From: DATBFG01 sp036558645 | GTDB lineage: Bacteria; Acidobacteriota; Terriglobia; Terriglobales; Acidobacteriaceae | Direction: 5' to 3' | Length of the DNA: 64,000 nt | Assembly: GCA_036558645.1 (NCBI GenBank) | Contig: DATBFG010000114.1 | Location: 124,001 to 188,000 of the forward strand | Shown: piece by piece, positions 1-8,197 of the stretch | Position numbering within the stretch: position 1 is the first letter of the stretch | Layout: every line of letters starts with the position of its first letter | The notes under the pieces: model-generated | Databases searched by the model: none | Told to the model about the DNA's origin: nothing | Seen by the model: the letters and a program-made list of their open reading frames with translations, nothing else | Program-made: the position numbers and the translations under genes

Positions 1-372
1 GCAACCCAGGAAACCCAGCGCCTGTTCGAAGCCGGAGAGTACACGCGCTACCTTTACCTGCACGGACTGAGCGTAGAGACCGCCGAAGCTCTCGCTGAAT
101 ATCTTCACAAGAAAATGCGCGAAGAGCTGGGCATCGCCGGCGAGGACTCAGCGCACATCCGCGACCTGTTCCATCAGAAATACCGTGGCTCACGCTACTC
201 CTTCGGATATCCCGCCTGCCCCAACCTCGAAGATCAGACCAAACTGTTCGCCCTCCTCAAGCCAGAAGAGAATGTGGGCGTGCGGCTGACCAGCGGATTC
301 TTGCTCGAGCCCGAGCAGTCAACGTCGGCGATCGTGGTACATCACCCGGCAGCCAAGTATTTCGTGGTGTAG
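1..372 (+). CDS. metH: Cobalamin-dependent methionine synthase, C-terminal fragment
   Basis: The frame is open from the first base of the window and ends with TAG, so only the last 123 codons are present. The translation matches the activation (AdoMet-binding) domain at the C-terminus of B12-dependent methionine synthase. The marker is the stretch RGSRYSFGYPACPNLEDQ followed by a LLKPEENVGVRLTSGFLLEPEQSTSA-type tail, in which the R-x-x-x-Y-x-x-G-Y-P-A-C-P motif binds AdoMet for reductive reactivation of cob(II)alamin. The enzyme makes methionine from homocysteine and methyltetrahydrofolate in the cytoplasm. The substrate and cobalamin domains must lie upstream of the window. Family assignment is strong; the completeness of the gene cannot be judged. 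Confidence 0.9.
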   Translation, partial: ATQETQRLFEAGEYTRYLYLHGLSVETAEALAEYLHKKMREELGIAGEDSAHIRDLFHQKYRGSRYSFGYPACPNLEDQTKLFALLKPEENVGVRLTSGFLLEPEQSTSAIVVHHPAAKYFVV

Positions 373-463
373 CGAGGATCGGAGTTTTACTCTGCCACGT
401 CCTCCCCTTTTCCCGCGTATGAAACTCTTCCGGTCTATACTCTACGTTCGTTGAGGGACAGCT

Positions 464-1090
464 ATGTCGGAGCAAGTCTTCGGACTGAGCGTGAATCAAG
501 TGATGGCCTATACGGCCGTCGCCAACGTGCTGCTGGTCCTAGTTCTCACCGTGATCAATATTTACTATGCCTGGCACGCAAGGCGGCAGGCCGATGCGAG
601 CCGAGAACAGGTAGCTGTGTCAAGCCACCAGGCGGTAACCGCGGCGGAGACGCTCTCGATCTTGCAGAAGCAGATGGAGCAACAGCGAACTTCCGACCTG
701 GCAACTGTAACCCTGCAGCTCAAAGTTGCCATCCACACCGTTGAGGACTGGCTTAAGCGAATCGGTTCGGAGCAGCCGCAATTGCCGGATGAGATTAGGA
801 TTCTCTCTACCGAGTTCAACATCGCGACTCACCGTGCCAATGCTATCGATCAGATTGTTGCTGAAAACATGGGAGCAGCCTCACTCTATGTCGGGGAGGC
901 TGAAACCAACATCAGACTCTTGCGAAATAAGAACACGGCGCAGCCTGCAACGTGGAAACAGAATCAAGAGAAAGCCACGAATAATCTGAATATCGCCAAG
1001 TACAAGCTGAGCGTGGCTCGAACGCGCTGGGAGACCATGACTGAGTCCCCCGCGAGCCCGGCCAGGAGTCAGCCAATTCCGCTGACTTAG
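464..1090 (+). CDS. Membrane-anchored hypothetical protein
   Basis: 208 residues, family not recognised. One hydrophobic segment near residues 14-38 (AVANVLLVLVLTVINIYYAW) is followed by a polar, mostly helical region with heptad-like spacing (about residues 42-190), so the likely topology is a single anchor with a cytoplasmic coiled-coil tail. The ATG follows GAGGGACA at good spacing, and a TATACT box lies at 436-441. It stands alone between the metH end and a Ser/Thr kinase on the same strand with 145 nt between. Function cannot be deduced; a role as an adaptor for the neighbouring kinase would be speculation. Confidence 0.7.
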   Translation: MSEQVFGLSVNQVMAYTAVANVLLVLVLTVINIYYAWHARRQADASREQVAVSSHQAVTAAETLSILQKQMEQQRTSDLATVTLQLKVAIHTVEDWLKRIGSEQPQLPDEIRILSTEFNIATHRANAIDQIVAENMGAASLYVGEAETNIRLLRNKNTAQPATWKQNQEKATNNLNIAKYKLSVARTRWETMTESPASPARSQPIPLT

Positions 1091-1235
1091 GTTCTCCCCT
1101 CTCGCAACTTGAACCCGCAATATCTGTCGAAAACCTTGACCCAAGGCTGGTTGCGCCGCATAATGCGCGCTTGGAAGATACTTGTTCTGGCGAGTGAGAA
1201 CCCTGATTTTCGGTTAGATATAAGGAGTCTTTCCG

Positions 1236-2942
1236 ATGAGCGAAGAAACCGGCAGGCAGATTGGCGACTACCAGATTCTCAACGAGTTGGGCAGCGGCGG
1301 CATGGGCCGAGTATATCGAGTCCGAAATGTCATCTCCGATCGCATCGAGGCCATGAAGGTTCTGCTTCCCGACCTTGCTGGACGGCAGGAACTCGCCGCC
1401 CGTTTCCTGCGCGAGATCAAGCTCATGGCGACCCTCAACCATCCCAATATTGCTGGGTTGCGAACTGCCTTCACCGCTGATAACCAGCTGGTCATGATCA
1501 TGGAGTACGTGGAAGGCACTACTCTCGCCGAACGCCTGCAACATGGACCGATACCTGCGGCCGAGGCGGTGAGCTACATTGACCAAGCGTTGAGCGCGCT
1601 CAGTTACGCGCACCAGCTGCATGTCATCCACCGTGACATCAAGCCTTCCAACATGATGCTGACCCCTCAAGGAGTGGTAAAGCTCATGGACTTCGGGATT
1701 GCGCGCGCAGGAGACGAACGCAGTCTAACCATGACCGGCGCTACGTTGGGATCCTTGGGTTATATGTCACCAGAGCAAGTGAAGGGAGAACCAACCGATG
1801 TGCGCTCGGATTTGTATTCCGTGGGCGTATCGCTGTACGAAATGGTGACTGGGCAGCGGCCGTTCCAGGCAACCAGTGACTACTCCATCATGGCGGCTCA
1901 CGTCAAAGAAATGCCGAAGCCACCGCTCGAGCTACAGCCAGGAATTCCGGCGGCGCTGAATGAAATCATCTTGATGGCGATTGCTAAAGACCCAGCACAG
2001 CGCCTTCAGACAGCCGACGCTTTCCGCAACGCTTTGAAGAGTGCGGGCCTGGCACCCTCGGCATCGCAACTCGTTGCTGCAGCCCCTTCCGAGGCTCCCA
2101 CCCTCGAAACCATTCTCCCGCCTCTATCATCGCAGTCTGGGGTTACGGCCACTCCCCTCAGCCCAGCGTCTTTACCGCTTCAGTCGCAGGCCGCGCCAGG
2201 AGCCGTCTCCATTCCGCTCCCGCTACCACAACCAGGCGGTCATCGGGGGTTGTACGTGACACTAGGAGCGTTGATCGTGCTTGCTGTTTTGGTTGCCGCG
2301 GGAATTTATATGCCACGCGGCAGCAAGACGCAAGCCAAGGTCGCTCCCGCTGAGCCGCAATCTGACGCAGCGCAGAGTGTGAGCACCGGCCCGCAGGAGG
2401 CAGCCCAACCGCCGTCTTCCACGGTTCCCACACCTGGTGTTGGGGATTCGAGTTCGTCGGTACCGCAGAGCGTCCCCGCACCAGTGCCCCCTGTGGCGAA
2501 TGCAGCACAGACCGATTCGATCGCCGGACAACCGCCTAATACTCATCATCGAAACGCTGCTAGCAGGGACAGTCACGTCGGGCCGGCCGTTCCCGCAGCA
2601 CTCGGGGAGGCTGACAACAGCGCACAATCGGGCAATGCCGAAACGGCTGCGTCAGACAACACCGCGAATAGCCCCGCCGATTTGGATGAGTTGGAGCACG
2701 AGTTCGACCAGCTTTCCAGTCGGGGCGCCGCCGTGGACGCTAGCCTTGAGCATCTGCAGCAACAGCAAGCCGCCGCAGGCTACGGTCTTCGCTCGGACAT
2801 GGCTTTGAAGCAGGCGAGCATGAGAAACAACCTGACAAAAGCCCAAGGCGCGGTTGAGCGGGGCGACGCGCAAAGGGCCAAGAGATATATGGATTTGGCC
2901 AAGAGCGATATCGAAACGCTGGAGCGTTTCTTAGGACACTGA
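1236..2942 (+). CDS. Transmembrane Ser/Thr protein kinase (PknB type)
   Basis: 568 residues. The kinase domain spans about residues 11-270: Gly-rich loop GSGGMGRVY (19-27), ATP-anchoring Lys41 in AMKVL, catalytic loop HRDIKPSN (132-139), DFG at 152-154 and the SPE motif at 178-180. A Pro/Ser/Ala-rich juxtamembrane linker precedes one membrane segment at about 339-358. The outer part is a long low-complexity linker (360-470) and a helical C-terminal domain (about 480-568) rich in Gln, Glu and Leu. There are no PASTA repeats, so the external signal is unlikely to be muropeptide as in classic PknB. The ATG at 1236 is preceded by AAGGAG. Ligand and substrates are unknown. Confidence 0.93.
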   Translation: MSEETGRQIGDYQILNELGSGGMGRVYRVRNVISDRIEAMKVLLPDLAGRQELAARFLREIKLMATLNHPNIAGLRTAFTADNQLVMIMEYVEGTTLAERLQHGPIPAAEAVSYIDQALSALSYAHQLHVIHRDIKPSNMMLTPQGVVKLMDFGIARAGDERSLTMTGATLGSLGYMSPEQVKGEPTDVRSDLYSVGVSLYEMVTGQRPFQATSDYSIMAAHVKEMPKPPLELQPGIPAALNEIILMAIAKDPAQRLQTADAFRNALKSAGLAPSASQLVAAAPSEAPTLETILPPLSSQSGVTATPLSPASLPLQSQAAPGAVSIPLPLPQPGGHRGLYVTLGALIVLAVLVAAGIYMPRGSKTQAKVAPAEPQSDAAQSVSTGPQEAAQPPSSTVPTPGVGDSSSSVPQSVPAPVPPVANAAQTDSIAGQPPNTHHRNAASRDSHVGPAVPAALGEADNSAQSGNAETAASDNTANSPADLDELEHEFDQLSSRGAAVDASLEHLQQQQAAAGYGLRSDMALKQASMRNNLTKAQGAVERGDAQRAKRYMDLAKSDIETLERFLGH

Positions 2943-3051
2943 TTGGCCAACCACTAGCCAGCTTTCGTAACACGGCTCCATCTCCGTGAGGCGCATTGCC
3001 CGCGCCAGTCTCTCGGCCTTCCGGCGAAGGGATGCCGCTCTGAAACAAGCG

Positions 3052-3057
3052 TAAAAT
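3052..3057 (+). promoter_or_regulatory. Candidate -10 box of the cysteine desulfurase gene
   Basis: TAAAAT ends 8 nt before the GTG and 11 nt before the ATG of the desulfurase gene. There is no Shine-Dalgarno sequence in between, so if this is the -10 box the mRNA is leaderless or nearly so. No convincing -35 hexamer is visible. Confidence 0.35.
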
Positions 3058-3065
3058 AAGTCCTA

Positions 3066-4220
3066 GTGATGCACCGCCTCTACCTCGACAATAACGCCAC
3101 AACGCCCGTTCTGCCCGAGGTCCTCGAGGCCATGCGGCCCTACTTTTCCGAGCACTTCGGCAACGCCTCTTCCATCCACCATCATGGACAGGAAACGCGT
3201 GCAGCGGTCGAGCGTGCGCGTGAGTCAGTGGCAGCGCTGTTCGGATGCCGCTCCTCCGAGGTCGTCTTCACCAGCGGCGGGACTGAAGGCGACAACTTCG
3301 CGATTTTCGGCCTGGTCTCACCCGGGGACCACATCATCACGTCCACCATTGAGCATCATGCCGTGCTCAACTCCTGCAAGCGGCTTGAGGACATAGGCTG
3401 CGAAATCACCCATATTCCTGTGGACGCTCGTAGCCAGATTGATCCCGCCGATGTGAAGCGCGCCCTGCGGCCGACGACAAAGGTCATCACCATCATGATG
3501 GCGAACAACGAAACCGGTGTAGTGCAACCGGTCGAGGAGATCGGCGCCATCGCCCGCGAAGCAGATGTGTACTTCCATACAGATGCCGTGCAAGCAGCCG
3601 GCAAAATCCCGATCGACGTAAACAAAATCGGGTGCGACCTGCTCTCCATCTCCGGGCACAAAATGCATGCTCAGCAAGGGATTGGCGCGTTATACGTTCG
3701 CAAAGGCACCCTGCTTCAGCCGATGATTTATGGTGGCAGCCACGAACGTAATCGCCGCGCCGGAACGGAGAACGTTCCTGCCATCGTTGGACTGGGCAAG
3801 GCGGCCGACCTCGCCAAGACGGGTCTCGGGAACGGTAGCGTTCAAAAAATCGCCGAGATGCGCGATCGTCTGGAACACACGATCACACGCTCAATCGAAG
3901 GGACAGGCGTTAATGGAGGCGGGGCGCCTCGTGTGCCGAATACCGCCAACATCTACTTCGACTGGATCGAGGGTGAAGCCCTGGTGATCGCTTTGGATCT
4001 AAAGGGCTTGGCGGTCTCGACCGGTGCAGCCTGCTCCTCAGGCGCCATTGAGCCCTCTCACGTTCTCACGGCGATGGGCCTTTCCGCGGATCGGGCCCGC
4101 GCCAGCCTGCGCTTCAGCCTCGGCAAGCAAAATAGGCCAGAAGATATCAACTTCGCTCTAGGCCTTATTCCCGAGACCGTCAGCCGCCTCCGCGAGCTGA
4201 GTCCCGTTTACAATAGATAA
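3066..4220 (+). CDS. Cysteine desulfurase (NifS/IscS family)
   Basis: 384 residues, normal length. It is a PLP enzyme that removes sulfur from L-cysteine as an enzyme persulfide for Fe-S clusters and thio-tRNA. Motifs seen: N-terminal YLDNNATTP, the HHAVLNSC region with PLP-stacking His, the PLP lysine in SGHKMHAQQGIG, the substrate-binding RAGTEN, and the active-site cysteine loop STGAACSSGAIEPSH near residue 325. The start is GTG at 3066 or ATG at 3069; a TAAAAT box at 3052-3057 lies so close that the leader would be only a few bases. mnmA follows after 83 nt on the same strand, so this enzyme probably supplies sulfur for tRNA s2U34. It may be called iscS or nifS; the sequence alone does not separate these. 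Confidence 0.95.
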   Translation: MMHRLYLDNNATTPVLPEVLEAMRPYFSEHFGNASSIHHHGQETRAAVERARESVAALFGCRSSEVVFTSGGTEGDNFAIFGLVSPGDHIITSTIEHHAVLNSCKRLEDIGCEITHIPVDARSQIDPADVKRALRPTTKVITIMMANNETGVVQPVEEIGAIAREADVYFHTDAVQAAGKIPIDVNKIGCDLLSISGHKMHAQQGIGALYVRKGTLLQPMIYGGSHERNRRAGTENVPAIVGLGKAADLAKTGLGNGSVQKIAEMRDRLEHTITRSIEGTGVNGGGAPRVPNTANIYFDWIEGEALVIALDLKGLAVSTGAACSSGAIEPSHVLTAMGLSADRARASLRFSLGKQNRPEDINFALGLIPETVSRLRELSPVYNR

Positions 4221-4226
4221 AGCTTT

Positions 4227-4295
4227 CAGCTCTCAGATATCGGCTTCAGCTACCCTGTTACGTGGCTTGAGCTGATTGCTGACGACTGAGAGCTG
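4227..4295. repeat. Intergenic inverted repeat between the desulfurase gene and mnmA
   Basis: CAGCTCTCAG at 4227-4236 is the exact reverse complement of CTGAGAGCTG at 4286-4295. Between them are further imperfect copies of a GCT(T)CAGC / GCTGA(T)-like word. The arrangement fills almost the whole 83-nt gap and looks like a REP-type palindromic unit. It could fold in RNA and act between the two genes, but there is no T-tract, so it is not a normal intrinsic terminator. Confidence 0.5.
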
Positions 4296-4303
4296 GCTAT
4301 TCC

Positions 4304-5413
4304 ATGTCTAACACGACCATCGCCGTAGCCATGTCCGGAGGGGTCGACTCCTCCACGGTGGCGGCTATGCTGCGTGCTGAGGGACACAACGTAGTCGGCC
4401 TCACCATGCAGCTGTGGAATCAGCGGCGCCTCGCCGGACATCCGGGCATGCCCGAGACGTCCACCGGACGCTGCTGCTCACTCGATGACGTCTATGACGC
4501 CCGCCGCGTCGCAGAGACGATTGGTATTCCGTACTACGTCGTGAACCACGAGGACCGCTTCGAGCGCGACGTGGTGCGACCGTTTGTCGAGGAGTACCTT
4601 TCCGGCCGCACTCCGATCCCCTGCAGCCTATGCAACAACCATCTCAAATTCGATCAGTTGCTGATTGTTGCCAAGCAGATTGGCGCTGATCGGCTGGCAA
4701 CCGGGCATTATGCTCGCGTTGAATTCGACGAAGCCAGCAATCGATGGCTACTCAAGCGTCCTACCGACAGCAGCAAGGACCAGACCTACTTTTTGTTCGG
4801 TCTGACGCAGGAACAGCTCAGCCGTACTCTATTTCCGTTGGGAAACCTCATCAAGCCCGAGGTTCGCGAACTTGCCAAGCACCACGGTCTTGCTCTGGCA
4901 GAGAAGCCGGACTCCCAGGAAATCTGCTTCGTTCCCGGTGGCGATTACAAGAACTTCATCGATGCCTACCTCGCCGAGGAAGGCGAGTCCCTGCCCGACA
5001 CCTCCGGCGAACTCGTCACGACGGACGGGAAGGTAATCGGCGAGCACAACGGCATCCACAATTTCACCGTTGGACAGCGCAAGGGTTTGGGCGTCGCTAC
5101 TGGATCTCCTCTTTACGTCATTCAGATCAAGGGAGACGCTCGTCAGGTAGTGGTCGGCACCAATGATGAGTTACTGACTCGAACTCTGCGCGCTAAGCGA
5201 ATCAACCTGATCTCGCTTGAGACATTGCGCGAGCCCAGGCGCGCTACAGTTAAGATCCGGCATCGTCACGAAGCAGCTCCCGCCACCCTCGAGCAGCTCA
5301 GCCCAGAAGAGATCCAAGTCACCTTTGATGACCCGCAGCGCGCCGTTACTCCTGGACAGGCAGCGGTGTTCTACGATGGAGAAGTTGTGATTGGCGGCGG
5401 CTGGATAAGCTGA
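4304..5413 (+). CDS. mnmA: tRNA-specific 2-thiouridylase MnmA
   Basis: 369 residues, the usual length. It adenylates and then thiolates U34 of tRNA(Lys/Glu/Gln). The N-terminal PP-loop motif AMSGGVDSS (about residues 9-17) binds ATP. The two catalytic cysteines are visible in PIPCSLCNNHLKF (near 108) and DSQEICFVPGGDY (near 205). GHYAR and SKDQTYFL motifs are typical, and the C-terminal beta-barrel region ends with ...PGQAAVFYDGEVVIGGGWI. The desulfurase gene just upstream is a plausible sulfur donor. Confidence 0.97.
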   Translation: MSNTTIAVAMSGGVDSSTVAAMLRAEGHNVVGLTMQLWNQRRLAGHPGMPETSTGRCCSLDDVYDARRVAETIGIPYYVVNHEDRFERDVVRPFVEEYLSGRTPIPCSLCNNHLKFDQLLIVAKQIGADRLATGHYARVEFDEASNRWLLKRPTDSSKDQTYFLFGLTQEQLSRTLFPLGNLIKPEVRELAKHHGLALAEKPDSQEICFVPGGDYKNFIDAYLAEEGESLPDTSGELVTTDGKVIGEHNGIHNFTVGQRKGLGVATGSPLYVIQIKGDARQVVVGTNDELLTRTLRAKRINLISLETLREPRRATVKIRHRHEAAPATLEQLSPEEIQVTFDDPQRAVTPGQAAVFYDGEVVIGGGWIS

Positions 5414-5557
5414 TCCATCACTGCACTGACAGAAGATCCTGTATTTTTTCTGCGATCTCCTCGTACTCGGCCGCAGGCTTTCGTCTCGCAAACCAACTCT
5501 CTGGCCATCCCATAAATCTAAGCACAGTCGAACTGCATGCATAGAAAGGAGCAGTCC

Positions 5558-6400
5558 ATGATCAGATTCTCAGGATGGTTTTTGAGCAGTCTCCTGCTCG
5601 CTGGACTCGCGATCGCGCAGAATCCCGCTCCGGCCCAGCCGCAGAGCAGCACGCCAGCTGTGCCGGATGCAAACTCGGCTCAGCCAGCGCCAACGCAACA
5701 AGATACTGCCCAGCCGGCAGCAACTATGCCCCAACCGGGTACGCCGCAGCCAGGTACTCAAGCCAGCAACCCGACGCGGGCAAACAAGATTCCTCCAGGC
5801 ACTGTGATTCCAGCCGAACTTAGCAAATCCATCGACGCGAAGAAGGCGAAGCAAGGGGATCCGGTCGAAGCCAAAGTCGCGCAGGATCTTCTCTCGAATG
5901 GTCAAGTCGTTATTCCCCGCGGCTCCAAGATCACGGGGCATGTGACCACGGCTAAACCTCACGACAAAGCCGATCCCAGCTCGAATCTGGGAATCGCGTT
6001 CGATCAGATCGATGTGAAGGACAAGGGAACCTTTGCTCTTCAGGCGAGTATTCAGGCAATGGCAAAGCCCGTTATGCTGGTGAGTCCTGGGATGACCGGT
6101 CCCGCCCCTGACACTTCTGAGTCGCCGTCAAGCGGAAGCTCGGGAGCCACAGCCGGAGGCATGGGCCGAACGGGTGCCTCCCAAGGAGCGGCACAAGGTC
6201 CGGTGAGTACCCCGAGCGATGCTTCTGCCGGATCGCCTTCAAGTCAACCTGCAGGCACTCCGCTTTCCGCCCAAAGCCAAGGCGCTGTTGGCATGGAAGG
6301 AATCACCATAAACAGCCAGCCACAGGGGACATTGATTAGTTCAGCCGAGAAGAACGTGAAGCTTGATAGCGGCACACAGTTGATCTTGCGGGCTAACTGA
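5558..6400 (+). CDS. Secreted Pro/Gln/Ala-rich hypothetical protein
   Basis: About 280 residues from the ATG at 5558, chosen because AAAGGAG lies just upstream and a clean signal peptide follows (MIRFSGWFLSSLLLAGLAIAQ). A low-complexity Pro/Gln/Ala segment comes next. Then there is a folded domain (about residues 75-165) with PPGTVIPAELSKSIDAKKAKQGD and NGQVVIPRGSKITGHV, and finally a Ser/Gly/Ala-rich tail. The same domain pattern (GT-x-L, D-x-x-K-x-GD, VIP-x-G-x-x-x-G) is found in the gene at 58544-59179, so the two are paralogues in a family I cannot name with certainty. Probably periplasmic or outer-membrane associated. Confidence 0.75.
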   Translation: MIRFSGWFLSSLLLAGLAIAQNPAPAQPQSSTPAVPDANSAQPAPTQQDTAQPAATMPQPGTPQPGTQASNPTRANKIPPGTVIPAELSKSIDAKKAKQGDPVEAKVAQDLLSNGQVVIPRGSKITGHVTTAKPHDKADPSSNLGIAFDQIDVKDKGTFALQASIQAMAKPVMLVSPGMTGPAPDTSESPSSGSSGATAGGMGRTGASQGAAQGPVSTPSDASAGSPSSQPAGTPLSAQSQGAVGMEGITINSQPQGTLISSAEKNVKLDSGTQLILRAN

Positions 6401-6420
6401 AGCGTTTGTTATTCAATAAG

Positions 6421-6447
6421 AAAGGGGCAGCTAGATGCTGCCCCTTT
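6421..6447. terminator. Bidirectional intrinsic terminator
   Basis: A perfect 10-bp stem, AAAGGGGCAG (6421-6430) with CTGCCCCTTT (6438-6447), has a 7-nt loop. It lies between convergent genes ending at 6400 (+) and 6471 (-). The flanks are A-rich on the left and T-rich on the right (TTTGTGGTTTTC), so it can end transcripts from both sides. Confidence 0.85.
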
Positions 6448-6470
6448 GTGGTTTTCTTCGAGAACTCGTA

Positions 6471-6983
6471 TTAGATGAACATTTCGTCTTGCGGAACAGA
6501 ACTCCCGTTGCGCGTACGGCGCTTGCTGCCAACGAGAAATTCCAACCCCGCCGTTACGCCATGGAAAATTCCCGATATTTGCCGGACAGGAAACACGACT
6601 GTCTTCTGCACCATGTCGCTGGTCGCCTCAACTTTATCCAGCGTACGGTTTACCATCTCATCGGCGCGTATGACATGCAATCGAGTGCGATCTACAACAT
6701 CTGTCACCAGTGCGTCGACCCGTTCCACCTGGGCGCGGGTCATCGTGCTCAATTCGCTCACATTCGTCACGGCGGTCTCGATTTTCGGTCGCAGCTCGAC
6801 CAGCATCGACTGGGCAGTTTCGGCCGTGGGCAGGACTTTGGTTCGAAACTCGTCAACGACGGCCTCTACCCTCGCTCCCGTTTTGCGCAGCGCCAGATAC
6901 ATGGAAATTAGAATCCCGGCTTGAATCACCACTGCGGCCGAAGTAATGGCAATGAAAATCGTCAACAGATTTGCATTTTCCAT
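6471..6983 (-). CDS. DUF948-like membrane-anchored coiled-coil protein
   Basis: About 170 residues from the ATG at 6983; a TTG 15 nt upstream is a less likely start. One N-terminal membrane helix (about residues 5-30, LLTIFIAITSAAVVIQAGILI) is followed by a long amphipathic helical region up to about residue 130. The pattern resembles DUF948 proteins of unknown role. It is followed downstream on the same strand by a YtxH-like gene's neighbourhood (that gene lies upstream, 36 nt away), and the two are often paired in bacteria as general-stress envelope proteins. The conserved role is inferred only. Confidence 0.72.
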   Translation of the reverse strand: MENANLLTIFIAITSAAVVIQAGILISMYLALRKTGARVEAVVDEFRTKVLPTAETAQSMLVELRPKIETAVTNVSELSTMTRAQVERVDALVTDVVDRTRLHVIRADEMVNRTLDKVEATSDMVQKTVVFPVRQISGIFHGVTAGLEFLVGSKRRTRNGSSVPQDEMFI

Positions 6984-7019
6984 AATGTGCACCGGCAATT
7001 TCGTGCCGGCAAAAGCAAA

Positions 7020-7325
7020 CTAGACCTTAGGTGCCTCTCCTTCAGAGGTCGTCTCCTGATATGCCTGACGGCCTGCCTCGTAAGCAGAGCGGAACTGCTC
7101 CTTCTGTTTGTTCAATACATCGCGGCCCCGATCGACCCAATCGGACGCCTGTTCCCGCGCGTCACGCGCGCGGCTGCGGACGTATTCGCGCCCCTCATCC
7201 GCCTTCGAGCGCAACACACTGCGTGTTTCTTCACCCGAATGGGGCGCATACAGCACACCAACTACCGCCCCCAATCCCAGTCCGGCAAGAAACCAGATGA
7301 AATTATTGCCATCTCGATCCGACAT
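7020..7325 (-). CDS. YtxH-domain small membrane protein
   Basis: 101 residues. A short polar N-terminus precedes a Gly/Ala-rich membrane segment (FIWFLAGLGLGAVVGVLYAP, about residues 9-28), immediately followed by HSGEETR, the signature of YtxH proteins. The remainder is a charged helix. YtxH proteins are small general-stress proteins in many bacteria; biochemical function is unknown. It precedes the DUF948-like gene by 36 nt on the same strand, so the two are probably co-transcribed. Confidence 0.82.
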   Translation of the reverse strand: MSDRDGNNFIWFLAGLGLGAVVGVLYAPHSGEETRSVLRSKADEGREYVRSRARDAREQASDWVDRGRDVLNKQKEQFRSAYEAGRQAYQETTSEGEAPKV

Positions 7326-7445
7326 GCTAAACCTCCGCTTTTCCTCTCTCGTCAGCTAATCGGATGGTAGCACCCGCTATTGTGAAATACAATTCTGCGA
7401 GATCCTATTCCCTCCCTCGACGACGCAAAAATCAACGACTAAGCA

Positions 7446-8060
7446 CTACTTCTCTACTCGCAGAAACTCGCCCGTGCTTGCGTTGACCGCGACGTTAAGT
7501 TTCACCTGGTCCCGGCTGGGACCGTAAATCACGTGCCACTCCAGGTCGTTGTTGGGTGTGGACCAGTCCAGCAAGTAAAACACCTTCGTATCGGCACTTT
7601 TTTCGAGGATCTTGTCTCCACCGTGCTTCTGGGCTACCTCAAATGCCTTATCCGAATCGACCTTTAGAAATCCCATATCAAAAACGTGGGTTGAGGAATT
7701 ATTCGGGTTGTAGGAATCCTCCGCCCCAAACGTCACCCCACGTTCGGGGGCGTCCGGCGCCCCGCTGCCTGACCAGATATAAGGCTTGGCGCCATGGTTT
7801 GCATTGGAGCCGAACCAGCCGCGCCAGACTCCTGACTTGCCGTCTTTGCCGTCAGAATCAGCGGTTCCCTGCGACTCCAGTCGATAAGGTTGCGCATCGC
7901 GACCCCATCCGCGTGCCGCAACATAGATTTTCTGAAAGGCGCTTCTGCCGGTCACAAATTCCGGAGGCTTCGGTTCCGGCTTCTCCGCTGGCTTCGTTGT
8001 TTCCGACGAACACCCGATCAAGCACATCAATCCCAGCAACCCGACCAGCAGCTTTTTCAT
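7446..8060 (-). CDS. Putative lipoprotein of unknown function
   Basis: 204 residues from the ATG at 8060, which gives a lipoprotein signal MKKLLVGLLGLMCLIGCSSE with lipobox LIGC; an upstream ATG at 8078 would add six residues before it. The mature part (about 185 residues) starts with a Pro/Glu/Lys linker and contains a Trp-rich globular domain ending in VNASTGEFLRVEK, which resembles PepSY-like segments but not clearly enough to assign. Likely attached to the inner leaflet of the outer membrane or to the inner membrane. Confidence 0.72.
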   Translation of the reverse strand: MKKLLVGLLGLMCLIGCSSETTKPAEKPEPKPPEFVTGRSAFQKIYVAARGWGRDAQPYRLESQGTADSDGKDGKSGVWRGWFGSNANHGAKPYIWSGSGAPDAPERGVTFGAEDSYNPNNSSTHVFDMGFLKVDSDKAFEVAQKHGGDKILEKSADTKVFYLLDWSTPNNDLEWHVIYGPSRDQVKLNVAVNASTGEFLRVEK

Positions 8061-8197
8061 GGCCTCTCCGTGATACAAGATTTTGGGACGAAACTCATTT
8101 TACAGGGAACGTTTGCGACGGCACCGCAGACATTCGGAGTTCCCGCAAGAATGCTCCTGAAATGATGTCCTTTCGGCACACAAAAAACTCGGCGAAT

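Noticed and set aside
912..1670. A long open frame (252 codons) on the minus strand across the start of the kinase
   Set aside because: It lies opposite two better-supported genes, has no family resemblance and is a typical high-GC shadow frame.
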